Below are positions 11,262-22,411 of a stretch of DNA of 64,000 nucleotides, piece after piece (the stretch's first letter is position 1; each line of letters starts with the position of its first letter). Position numbers and translations under genes: made by a program. Source of the stretch: Bidens hawaiensis (lineage: Eukaryota; Streptophyta; Magnoliopsida; Asterales; Asteraceae); assembly GCA_021521415.1 (NCBI GenBank), contig JAIQDT010005483.1:122798-186797 (forward strand), given 5' to 3'. The notes under the pieces were generated by a model. It did no database searches and was not told the DNA's origin. It was given only the letters and a program-made list of their open reading frames with translations.

Positions 11262-12153
11262 TGTTGGAATTACGTGTGCCCGAGACACATACTTATACTA
11301 ATGTGGCTAACTGTGTTTGATCCAAGTCGGGTCATACCCAATAACAAGCTAGACGACACCAAATGTATTCTTTAATGATTTGATCATTTAAACGAATACC
11401 GAACACTACGTGTTTAGAAAATTGGTTTTCTAAACAAACACACTTGAGGATTTAAATAAATTATCTGGATGATTTGTTTATATAAATTAATTATTTAATT
11501 GGTTAAATAATTACATAAATGTATGTGCATTTTATAAAATGAGTTTTATAAAATAATTGGAGATGTTTTAAATGGTTAAAACAAAACAAAAAAAAAAAAA
11601 AAAAAAAAAAATAATAATATCAAAACCGGCCACCCCATGTGGGTGGAAGGTTTGTCCTTTTATGCCTTGTCTCCATGTGATGACAACTTTATCCATCTCC
11701 AATAAGATTACATGCATTTTGGGGTCTTGAGTGTGTGCATTATTATTCAAATTTTGAATCAAGAAAACCTATCTATCTCTCTCTCAAACTCACGGCTCAA
11801 GGTGGGCAATTTTGGGGGTCTTTGGGAGCTCATATAGTGTTCAATAAATCCTAGCAATCACTTGGTGTTGTCTCAAATAGCTTGGGGTATCACACTCTTG
11901 AGGTCTTCTTCTTTGGAGGCTTGCCATTCATCCACCATCATCTTCAACAACTTGCTTGTTCTTCTAAAGGTAGAAGAAGGTACAATTTACATTTTGTGAG
12001 CATCTTGTTCTTGTAATTTTGATCCTTGTTCATTGGGTTTTAGTTTTAACATAATGGTATGTTTATAACAAGTTTTAAAATCTAAGCTTCCGTTGCGTTT
12101 TCTAGTTAAATTTGGTTAACTTGAACTTTGATAATCTTGTATAAAACCCAACA
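11262..12153 (+). repeat. Copia 3' LTR
   Basis: 892 bp, the same as the 5' LTR apart from one additional A in the A-run (11588-11611). It is followed at once by the target duplication CACTC. Confidence 0.97.
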
Positions 12154-12299
12154 CACTCAATGAGGTATAACCTGACGCTGAGGAGCTTCATTTTGTTTTT
12201 CTTAAACGGCTTCTTGAATTTTCCGTTCAGCTTCACACGTTAGTTGTTTCAGCCTTGTAATTAGTGATGAAGATGTTGCTCTTATTGTATCCATTATTG

Positions 12300-13315
12300 G
12301 TTTCGCTCCTTACCTTGAACTGAAATTTTCAAAGGGTGCATCTAGCTTGCCACAGAAGGTCATGCCTGGGATGACAAACCTGTTGAGAAACCTGCTAGTA
12401 AGGAGCTTGTTCTTACTGAGGTTGATAGGGGTAATTTTGAGAAGGTTGAGAAGCCGAAGAATATGACATTTGTTTCTTTTAAGAAGCCAATGGACAAAGG
12501 AAAGTTGAAGGAAGTTATTAGTGAAGGTGACGTTATTGGTGATACGTCGAGTGTGAGTAGTGTTACCTGTGTACCCAACTGGAATATTCAAATCATGACA
12601 CATTCAAGAAAGCATCAGTTTTTAGGATATTTTTTTTTTTGTTACATTATTTGCCTTTGGCAGAAAAGGAGGTTTGTGAAGATTTGAGTGACGACGAGGT
12701 AATGAGGAAGATATTGTTTGGTTTTATCCGCCTTATTGCTCTTGTTCCTAAAGGTTTGGGGTGTTGGAGTGGTGCTCCAAGGGAGCTTAAGAGCTTGCGG
12801 GTTGATAATGAGAAGCTGGAAGATACTTTAGATGAGGCAGAAAAGAATGGTACCTTATCAACTCATGTGGGGAGATTGACTCATCATCTTGGCTTTTCAC
12901 GTGCAGCAATGATGGCAAAAACATGTGTTGAAAGTTATTGGCAAGGATTTACATGAGTAGAGGTGTAATGTTAGTCAAGATAGGGTGGATTAGTTGAGAA
13001 GGAGAAGCTCGAGATGAGAAAGTGGCTTCTAAGGTTGATGTTTCTCCTCATGAGTGTATTTATGAGCTTCTTGTTGATATGCGCTAGCTATTTGAGCACT
13101 GGTTACCTCACGTTGTGACTTACCTCTTGCACAATAGTGAGTCTAGTGCTCCCCTTGATGATATTTATACCAAAGGTACTGCTCATGGCCACCGCTATGG
13201 TTTAATGCTTGGCGTTAAAGTTAGCAAAGCTGGCCATACTCCACATAGACTTCCTTACTTCAAGCATAATGTTGTTGGAGACTATATCCTTGTTGTAATT
13301 AAGAGAGAGTTATAA
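12300..13315 (+). pseudogene. Decayed retroelement-associated coding sequence
   Basis: Several short open stretches on the plus strand lie in register with one another but are broken by frame changes: about 12349-12570 (charged, Lys/Glu-rich), 12639-12956 (a Leu/Glu-rich stretch that could form a coiled coil) and 13115-13315. The composition recalls the gag-like or 'gypsy-type transposase' proteins common in plant genomes, but I recognise no diagnostic motif. The Copia element separates this from 3523-3937. Function is not assignable. Confidence 0.35.
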
Positions 13316-14500
13316 TGAAGAGAGGGTAGAGATAAATGGAGTGAATAGGAATGAATATACCTTTGGTGAAATGTTTCTTTTATAGGCAGTCAGAAGCTTT
13401 CCTTAGGGAAGCTTAAGCTTTTGAAGGGTAAAATGTCAGCTCTTCTTTCAGCTTGTGCAGACTGGGTGCATGCCATTTCCGTGCAACCTTTGTCCAGTCC
13501 TCTACTTGTCCTGTTGTTGCCTTTTACTTTATGGCAGACACCAAGTTTACGTCAGTCATGACTTTTCTGCATTTTTATAGCAGCAAGAGTTTCCTGGTCA
13601 GCTTAGGAATCTTGTTGAGCAAGTGTTGAGCTTCCCCATCTGACAGCTTATGTTTATTGCGCCTTTATTCCTAATATTCCTCAACTTGTGAGCTTCAGCT
13701 TGTGGGTGGGTAAGGCTACCCAAGTCATCAAGGACCTCCAAGCTTGGTTGCAAGACTGTCGGATATGGTGAAACGGGTTTTTAATTTCACGACTGGTAAG
13801 GTATCTCGAATTGATTTCAGAGAGTTGGAACGTTTTAAAAGGGGATGTGGAGAACCAGGGTGGTCTTAGTGGCATACCTGGCAGTAAGTGGGGCTCAAGA
13901 AACTATGATTCTAATCATCATTCTTGTATTTTACTAGATCATGTTAGTAACACACATTGAGAGACCATTTGGTGGTGTTTTTGGCAACTATAATTCAATC
14001 ACCTTAAACAAGATTATAGGTGGTGTTGATAATGTGTTAGAAACAAGAGATCATAGAAAGAAAAAATGGTGTATTTTGATCATTGACATGTTTACATTAT
14101 ATAGTGATAACAAGATGAAACTTATAAATTGTTGTAAATATATGGTCAATGTAATCATCAATGTAATAAACATAATGGTCAAGGTAATCATCAATGTTAG
14201 TAAACATCTAAATGAATAGAGTTGAATATGGTAATAGGATGTTTCATAACACATTTAAATTTGATGTAAAATATTCTAAATTATGTGTTAACTTAATATT
14301 GTAACAGTCTCATGGCTCGACTTTCAACTTTTATGAATTGGTTTGTTAAAAACCTGAGCTGATTTGGCTCGACTTGGCTGACTCATATAAGCGGAAATCA
14401 ACTTTAACTGGTTAAACAGACAAGTTCATACCGGTTTTTAAACAATCATCATCCGTTAATATACAACTTCCCACATTAAACAAGCCTAACTCTTTTGAAA
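13316..14500. other. Unassigned intergenic DNA
   Basis: No gene is supported. At 14140-14205 there is a short imperfect direct repeat (ATGGTCAATGTAATCATCAATG-like, twice). At about 14315-14390 a few GGCTCGACTT motifs recall the subterminal repeats of the hAT element at 1206-2029, perhaps a relic of the same family. Confidence 0.4.
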
Positions 14501-14510
14501 GAGGCCCAAT

Positions 14511-14985
14511 TTACTTAACATAGTAAGGTAGATCAAGTACATATAGAAGAAAATATGCCCAAATGACCCCTGAGATCCCACCAAAGAAGAACTCGCCACT
14601 GAACTTGGCCCAACCATTCGTGGTTTGAAGTTGGTCTGGCTCCTTCTTCCTCCCGGTCAAAGTCAACGATGGTGCGATCGATGGCTCGCCCTCTTTAAAT
14701 GACGCAATCCCATACATTGTCAAGCAAATGCTTAGAATTACCACCAGTCCACCAACAGCTAGCGATCCGGCTGCACCAGCATACTCTGTGTTCTTTAATG
14801 GTCCGGCTTTCACAAATGGGCCCACTAGAAAGAACCTGTGAGCTAGCCCGACCTCAATACCATGTAGTAATGGGTTTGCGGTGTGGTATCCGATACCAGG
14901 CGACCAATGGGCTTGATGTCACATGAGTCTCGAGGCTTTCGATGAATGGGTCCCCATTAATGGGTTGAATAACTTGGTAGGTGGG
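14511..14985 (-). pseudogene. PSAL: PSAL pseudogene (photosystem I subunit XI), 5' truncated
   Basis: The C-terminal 104 codons (14825 to 14511) match plant PsaL strikingly: [12 protein letters not shown], then a membrane segment, [19 protein letters not shown], and a final segment ending LDLPYYVK before a stop. Upstream, up to a TGCAG boundary at 14985, the [15 protein letters not shown] region is readable but lies in another frame. Around 14880-14905 several codons are missing and the frame changes. The transit peptide exon is not found nearby. In a working gene the product trimerises photosystem I in the thylakoid membrane; this copy cannot. It may be a partial genomic duplicate rather than a processed copy, because the acceptor-like boundary is kept. 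Confidence 0.85.
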
Positions 14986-17223
14986 CTGCATAGCACAACA
15001 TAGTAATGGTAATTAGCCGTGTAACTGAGCCAGTTCAACTAGACTTGCAAGCTTAAATGAGCTTGTTATTTATATATTTTTCATTTAACATGTTAAATAT
15101 ATATTTAGATAACAATTATTATTAGAAATTATAATAAAATGGTCGACTATAATATCTTATGTTATATATAAAAGTTATAATTATAAAAATAAAAAATACA
15201 ATTATATAGTTTTAAATATAAGTTAGTTAATAAATAAATAAATATTAAATGAATCAAACCTGAACCAATTTAGAAATCTACATCTACTCACAGACTAAAC
15301 TTGAACTTCAGAAATAAAGATCGAAATAAAATTCACTCACTTATCTATACTATATTAATATACATATAGGATGGACAAAAAAGTCTTTTCACTCAAAAAC
15401 TCATAAATTTAAGAGGTACAATATATTTATGCACAATATACAAGTGTTTTGGGCACATAAAAAACTTTGCATGCTGAAATTCATAGATGGCGGCAGATAT
15501 TATAATTCAAAATTTGAATTCTAATGTATTATATCACGTTCTTTAGTTTTACTCTTGTGAATATAGTGAGAGAGACAGGGACGGCTAGAGGCTGTAGCTC
15601 CGGCAAAGATCTGTTGAATTGGGTTTACGTCTCTTCTCTGTGTTTTTAATTATCTTCTCTCTATCATCAAAAACAAGATTTAATCTTTCTTCTTAGCAGA
15701 TCTGGAAGAAAATCCAATAACAAGATACAGGATATTGGCTCTTCAGCCACAATCACGCCCGTGGTGCTTCAATCGCTCGCGTCACTCTCCGGCTTTCGTT
15801 CCATGACTACCGATCTCATTTCAAATTCGAGGAAGAAATGGTTATGAACAACTTCAAACCATACAAGGTTAGGGTTTCTGCACAAAACACCCTTTTCCCC
15901 CAATTTGCAATTTTTTAGGGTTTGTTGACTTTGTTGGTGTAATTTTAAATTAAAACGTTTTGTATTGTAGTTGGACCTGATCACGTCAGGGAGAGTAACG
16001 TAACTGATTTATGTTGTTCGTTTATGGAAAACAGGTTAGGGTTTTGTGAAATTCAAGGTGAATTTTGTAACAATTGAGATTAATTATACCAAAATGTTGC
16101 AGATGCAGCTTAACGAAGTGTTGTAGCTAATCTATAATTTGATCAACCATGAAAACATTCACGGTGCATGTATCTGTTCACTTTCAAGAAATTATTGATA
16201 TGGTATGTAAATTTTTCTATCACAAGCTTTTAATTGGGTGTGGTTTGATTGATTTTTGTATGTAATGGTTTAAATTGGTTTGATTATAGGATAGTGAAGC
16301 ATATAAAGTTATTCCAGTAAGTGAAGTGTTTCATGATGACAAGGTGGAAATGGTTCTTTGTTGAGTTAGTCAAACTATACTTTTAAGTTAGATCTTTACT
16401 ACAATTCTTACATGATTTTTATTGTGTTTTATAAAATGGAGCCAATAATGTATTATGGAAATGGTACAGAACACATAGTTGTTACTACAATTGGAGGTTG
16501 AAATAGTCAACTGAAGCAGATATGTTACTATTATTTAATCTCTTTTTTCAATCTTATGACTATCGCCTAGATATGCTTTTTAGGTCGTTTGCTGCTATCT
16601 TTGTTTTTGTTTATACCGTCTGTTTAGCTAAAAAGTTTTATTTGTTTTGTTTTAGTAAGAGGTTTTGATGGACCCATTTGACTGAAAAGTTATATTTGGG
16701 TGGTTAAAAACAAAAGTTTAAAACACATCCTAAATTTGAAACATGTGATGATAAAGATAGACCATTAAGAAAAGGCGTTTTTATGGGTTCAGTTCAAGTA
16801 TAAAATCTTGTTCAATTTTTACGGGTCGGTTCACTTTTTTCCCTTTTCGGTAAATCTGGAAAGGAAACCACATCGGAAATTGTTTAGTTTGTGAACAAAA
16901 AATCATTATGCAGATAATGGAAGAACAAAAAAAAGAGTTATAATTTATAAATTAAGAAACGAAATATATCTTTACTATTGCACCTCGGAGCACCACCGAA
17001 CACATATTCTAGAGTTGTGCACAATTCGTTTATTTAACTAATGTCTACTACTCTGCTAAAATAATTTTGACAATTTATTTGTAGATGATTTCCTTATTTG
17101 TTCAATAAACAGTTCATTATTAAAACAAATACAAACCCATGGTACCAGTATCATTATTACTGGTACATTATATATTGATAATCTAAAAATTTTGTTGGTA
17201 AGAAGAATTTCGTTTTTTTATAG
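14986..17223. other. AT-rich intergenic or intronic DNA
   Basis: No long ORF. At 15344-15362 the sequence TCTATACTATATTAATATA resembles the 5' end of plant Helitrons, but I find no matching 3' end. 15560-15900 looks like a 5' untranslated/first-exon region (CT-rich, followed by short ATGs), and 16149-16203 and 16293-16340 contain short open stretches that could be exons of the gene relic described at 17224-19479. None can be confirmed from this sequence. Confidence 0.3.
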
Positions 17224-19479
17224 GTTTGGTAAGTGCAGTATACCACCATTGACCATAAAGGCACCTACTTTACAAAGCTATGTGCACATGGCCAAGGCTC
17301 AAGATGCTACAATGGTTGCTTACCTAAGGGTCATATATTATTATTACACATATATATGTATTAATGGAATTATACCATTTCAAGTTGATGTCACTAGAAG
17401 AGAGCTTGCAGATTGCCAGGTTAGTGGTGATTTGGGATATGCTTTCATATTTATGTAATCATTTTCTAATTACTCATTTGGGGTGTACACGACTGAGTCC
17501 GAGTTGACTAGACTTGTTTAGACTTATGAGAGCTTGAGTTCGAGTGTTCAAATCGTTACAAGATCCTTTTTTAAAGCTCGATCTCGGCTTGTGAGTTATT
17601 TTTTCAAATTGGGCTCGGTTTGTTTGTTATGTGTTAATTAATTTATATATGTTTTTTAATTATTTTTAAATATCTTGAGAAAAACCAAAAACGAGCCAAA
17701 GCTTGGCTCGAGCGTGGATGTGCAACGATAAATAAATGAATACAATTCCAAAAGGTATAAAAGTAAAAAATTCACAACAGTTGTTAAGGCTCAACGGACC
17801 TAGACGATTTTCTCATACAAGACTTGAACTTAATAGCTAAAGTACTAAACCAGGGAATTAGGCCTGTTGTAATTGTACCAAAAATTGCTTTTGTTGTTTC
17901 ATTTAATTTTGCAAGGGATCACAACTTCTTTAAGACTGCAGCTTGATGACAAAAAACAGTTTGGTTGTTTTTAATAGGTTTGGCATGTATAAACATGATT
18001 TAAAGCGGGATTGCACTTTGATCATTTGTTGAGTTACCTTAGAGCAAGCGAGTTGCAGTTTATTTTTATCTACATCTTGATATACATTATATACCAAATT
18101 GAGTGTAAGTAATACTATTTTTTGGTGTAGACTAGAGTGATTTGTATATTTTATAGAGCTTTTATTTAATTAATCTCCTAAAGATTCGATGCTTTAGATC
18201 AGTGTATACATCAATAGTTTACTCACACATTGGCTTCACCTTATTTTAGATGCTTTGTATCTTGACTTTTATTACATATTTTTTGCATGTTTTATTTTAG
18301 TTATGTGGATTAGCCCGGGAGGGGGGTTATGATGGTATATTTGATGCATTCGCTAGACTTTCATCACAAATTCCAAACGCATATGCATGCGCTTCTGAAT
18401 TAGGGGAACCTTATCTTAATAATCTACATCTTGCAGAAATTACTGGTCAGCTTCTTAGCTTTTTATTTTTAATTAATGCAATTGTTTAGTGTGTTAGTAA
18501 GCATTCAAGTTTTTAAAGGATTGTTTTCGCAGCCGGTGAAGACAAGGAGAATAAAGTGGCTAATGTTGGTCAAATGGTGTTTCAATTGGGCACTTCAGAT
18601 GTTGTTAGAGCTTTGACTGCTACATAGTCAATGTAAGTTTCTTTTATTATAGGTGTTATGCATCTATGCCCAAATATATTTACCTTGCTCTAACATGAGG
18701 TTTTACTAGGCTCGAGAATCAGACATTATTTTAATGGCTTGAGCTCAGCTCGAGTTCAAGTCGTTTTATAAAAAATAATATTTTTTATATGTATTAATAT
18801 GTGCAATAAAATAAATACGTTTTTTTTATAAAAAATAAGCGAGTTGGTTTGAACTTTTCACGAGCGAGTTCTAGATCAATATTTCAGCTTGTTAAGATAA
18901 ATGAGTCGTGCCAATCAGTTTGCAAGTAACCCAAGCCAGTTCCGTTTGTAACAAGCCATGGTAAGCTCGGTTCACTGGCTCGCTTGTTAGGCTTGTTTAG
19001 CTGGCTCGCTCATTGGCTTTGTTCAATTTAAATCATAATATTAATATATTTAAACTACAACCAAAATTTTAATACATATAAATTATATATATTGTGTGGC
19101 CTACTAATTATGCATTATGTGTATGTTAAAAAGTATTTTATTATTTTTCATTAACATGCATCAGTATGTCCAAATATGTACAATTGTTGTAAATAAATAA
19201 GCTGGCTTGATTTTTCTACATGCTGACGTTATTTGATTGCTTTTAAACGTGCAGGAAGAACTGCAATGACGTTGATGTTTGCTTATGTGACAAATGCGGT
19301 TTCACTGTCTAAACCTGTAACAAAAGCTTTTAGTTTGGCTGATGATATTCTTAGAACACCAGGTGTTTGTGGCATCTTAGAGATAACTTCTTTTAAAGTT
19401 ATCAATCCTTTTGCTAATTTTATTTACAGATTAAACGAATTGGTGTAAATTTGCAAATACCGGGTGAAGAAACACTAAG
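17224..19479 (+). pseudogene. Exon-like pieces of an unidentified host gene
   Basis: Candidate exons with splice-like borders: 17224-17329 (contains IPPLTIKAPTLQSYV), 17385-17419 (DVTRRELADCQ), 18301-18445 (LCGLAREGGYDGIFDAF..), 18533-18632 (AGEDKENKVANVGQ..) and 19255 onward (TLMFAYVTNAVSLSKPVTKAF..). The joins 17419/18301 and 18445/18533 keep the reading frame, which supports real exons. A TAG near the end of the fourth exon, and a frame mismatch into the fifth, suggest decay or a wrongly placed border. A Tat LTR begins at 19480, right after an open stretch ending GEETLS. I do not recognise the product. GAGCTCG-rich relics lie in the introns at about 17480-17720 and 18700-19020. Confidence 0.35.
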
Positions 19480-20455
19480 TGACCCCGGCAGATTAAGGAT
19501 AATCTTAGGGTTTAGTAGATGTTTCCCACGAGGGTTAGGTCCGGCAAAGATGGTTATTCTTCTGATGACCTGCAAAACAGACACCGTGAGCTCGTCACTA
19601 AGAAGGGGGGTACCTCCTTGTGACCACCTCCGGCGTGAGAATCAGACTAGATTGTTCTGAATATAAGTGTATATTAAGAGAAATAGCTAGAGATGATAAG
19701 ATAATATCAGATGATATATGATGATATAAGATAAGATAATACCGTTCCAAGGTGTTGGAGTATTTATAGCCGAAGGTAGGTTTCCAAGCAGGTACAGCCA
19801 GCTGTATAATATTCCTTTTCCACCAACTGTGGGCTACGTACGTGCCATGCTGGTAGTTGGTGGGTAGGCAGCGGCTGATAGTGACATGGCCGGCTGTGTA
19901 CTATTCCTTTTCCACCAACTACAGGCTATGTACGTGCCACGATGAGGGTTGGTGGGTATGCAGCGGCTGATAGTGACATTTTGTACTGGAGCATGCTCCT
20001 CCTCGTACTATTGTCGGTGAGCTGTCACCCTGTGATTGGTTCATGGGCTGCTTTGGTCAGATCTTGTCTATTTTGTCCATACCTTGGCAGGTATAGTACA
20101 AAAGATCTTCCAGAAGCGTACGGACTGGCTCATTTGGGCGGGAGTATTCCCGCCTTGCTCATTCCTTCTTCAGGTGACATTACTGAATTACTGAGAGTTA
20201 GTGCCTTGTGCGTGTAGCCTTACTATTAGTGCGGGTAGCCTTCCCTGATGGCTTGTATCCGCAGCTGCGGGAACAGGCAGGGTACTTTACCATTGGGAGG
20301 CTTTTTCCTGCGGAAACAGCTGGCGTACTGCACGTAAGGTCTTCATCTCTCTGAGCATGGTGGGTCCTGCGGAACCAGTTGGTCTTCGCGCAGACGTCCC
20401 TCTTCAAGATGAGTCTTGCGGGTCCAACTGGGCTCTGCTGGGACCTACCTCTTCA
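19480..20455 (-). repeat. Tat 3' LTR with internal duplication
   Basis: Read on minus, it starts TGAAGAGGTAGG right after a G-rich polypurine tract (ACTGGGGGGACT at about 20456-20467) and ends CCGGGGTCA. About 976 bp. It contains two adjacent copies of a 95-bp unit (about 19790-19886 and 19887-19980), each with a TTCCTTTTCCACCAACT core and a CAGCGGCTGATAGTGACAT end. Boundaries are inferred from TG..CA termini and the tract; no second LTR is available for comparison. Confidence 0.65.
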
Positions 20456-20860
20456 AGTCCCCCCAGTCCATTGTTCTTCTCATGAATTGTTAATAAGTGG
20501 GGTGAACTTTTGAACTTAAGCAAGGGGTTTTGAAAAGGGTTTTTAGTTTTAAGGTTCTTCGTGGGGATTCTTCCCGCGGTTTTCCTAATGTCACGTGCAG
20601 AAATTCCCGACTTTTCTGCTTGATCTTTGGGTATGATGCGGGTAGGTGTGTAACCTCCTTGCAAGTCAGGAGCGTTGAGTTTCACTTGTGTAGATTCTCC
20701 ACGAGGTTTTGGTAGTTTTAGACATAGTGATCAATTATGTTAAACAACCAATTCTATCTTGGAGCTTCAAACAATCTAGTTCTCAACGTTCCCGCTATGC
20801 GGGGATGTTATTTCCCTTTCCACAAGCATGGCCCAGAAGATCCTTCTTGGTTTCAATTCC

Positions 20861-21135
20861 CTGCAAGTGCTAAGTATGTGAAGGGTTTCGCCTTAAAAAT
20901 GTACCCGCACTCGTGTTATAGTTTCTTGATTTCCAAGGTATTCTTGGCTGCAATTCCCTGCATGTGCTAAGTATGTGAAGGGTTTCGCCTTGACACTGTA
21001 CCCGCACTTGTCTTACGGTTTCTTGGTTACCAAGGTATCTTGTTAGCTTCGATTCCCTGCAAGTGCTAAGTATGTGAAGGGTTTCGCCTTGACACTGTAC
21101 CCGCACTCGTCTTATGGTTTCTCGCTTTCCATGGT
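20861..21135 (-). repeat. Three tandem 97-99-bp repeats in the Tat 3' region
   Basis: The units begin CTGCAAGTGCTAAG or CTGCATGTGCTAAG at about 20861, 20958 and 21057. Each contains the block GTATGTGAAGGGTTTCGCCT and a CGCACTCGT-like tail. They lie between the integrase frame and the LTR, outside any credible coding frame. Confidence 0.9.
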
Positions 21136-21364
21136 AAGGGGGTATATTCCCTCTTATTTTTGAATCTTTTTGAATATTTTTGAAATATAAATTATTTGTT
21201 AATGCCTTGCCTTGTAAACCTTATATGTTTTGTTTCACACATATTTTAGTTTAACTTAACAATTTCCTGAGTACTTTGGATAAGTTAACCTTTCAACGTG
21301 GCAGATAATAGGTTAAAGTGTTGCTTCCTCTTTCGTGATTGTGCGGGTAAGACCGTCACTTTCA

Positions 21365-22411
21365 CTAGTCTCCTACATTGAAATTGCAGAGTTTTACCCG
21401 CGTGTCGTAGTATTTTTGCATTTGTCGCTTGTAATTCTCTTCACGCGCTGCGGCTAAATCTCTGCGTTCTTCGGTTAGCATAAGGTCTAACCGTCTTTCT
21501 GCATCATTGTCTTCTGGCTGAGTCAAGACCCTTGGTGAGGGTAGACCAATTTCGACCGGGACCATGGCTTCAGTGCCATAAGTGAGGCTGAACGGGGTTT
21601 CTCCCGTACTTGCCTTTTTCAGCGTTCTGTTTGCCCAAAGAACGTATGGAACTTCGTCCACCCAGCCGGATCTGTGTTCCAATAGTCTTTTCTTTATGCC
21701 GTCGACGATGCTCTTATTTGCTCTTTCCACCTCACCATTACCATGCGGGTGCGCCACTGAGGTAAAGGTGTGGGTGATTTGAAGTTCATCCAGCCACTTT
21801 TGTAGCTTCTTGTCAGCAAAGTTGGCGCCGTTATCGCTCACCAAATTCTGGGGAAGTTCAAAACGACAAATAATAAATTCCCAAATAAATTTTTTGATAT
21901 GTTTTGCGGTTGTTTGGGCTAAGGGTTTTGCTTCTATCCACTTGGTGAAGTAGTCGATGGCTACCACTAGAAACTGAACGTTCCCTGCTGCTGTGGGAAA
22001 TGGGCCTGTCACATCGATGGCCCACTTCTGAAATGACCATGAAGAGGTGACTGGAACAAGTTCATTCTTCGGGCGATGCGTGTTGGGTGCGTAGAGTTGG
22101 CAAGACCTACACTTTCTGATGTATGCCAGCGCATCCGTATGCATCCCCGGCCAAAAGTATCCCGAGTTGTTTAGCTTAGCTACAACAGCGCGTGGACCTG
22201 CGTGTACTCCACAGATGCCCTCGTGCACTTCCCTTAGGAGGTAGCCAGCATCTTGGTTGTCCACGCATCTTAGGAGTGAGCCAAGAAAATTACGTCTGTA
22301 AAGGATGTCATCGATGAGTTGATAGTTCAGTGCTTTACAGCGTATTTTTCTTGCCTGTGTTTTTGATTCTGGTAGTATACCCGCCACAAGGTAATTTATT
22401 ATTGGTGTCAT
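21365..22411 (-). pseudogene. Tat integrase segment
   Basis: This is the continuation of the pol frame at 22412-25757, from which it is separated only by one in-frame TAG (22412-22414). It has the HHCC zinc domain (HEGICGVHAG.. to CRSCQL), then the catalytic core with D in WAIDVTGPF, D in LVSDNGANF and E in HGNGEVERAN. The frame ends at GD followed by a stop; the usual C-terminal DNA-binding tail is lost or out of frame. Confidence 0.9.

Larger units (their letters stand above)
3938..12158 (+). mobile_element. Complete Ty1/Copia retrotransposon with target duplication
   Basis: A full LTR retrotransposon: duplication CACTC (3938-3942), 5' LTR 3943-4833, primer-binding site, 1.6-kb leader, one gag-pol frame, polypurine tract, 3' LTR 11262-12153, duplication CACTC (12154-12158). 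The LTRs read identical except for one extra A in the 3' copy's A-run (23 against 24 As). The order protease, integrase, RT, RNase H defines Copia. Unbroken coding, matching duplications and near-identical LTRs indicate a very recent insertion and a potentially autonomous copy. I do not assign the sub-lineage. Confidence 0.97.

Noticed and set aside
15344..15362. Helitron-like 5' end
   Set aside because: No hairpin and CTRR end were found downstream, so it is not listed as an element.
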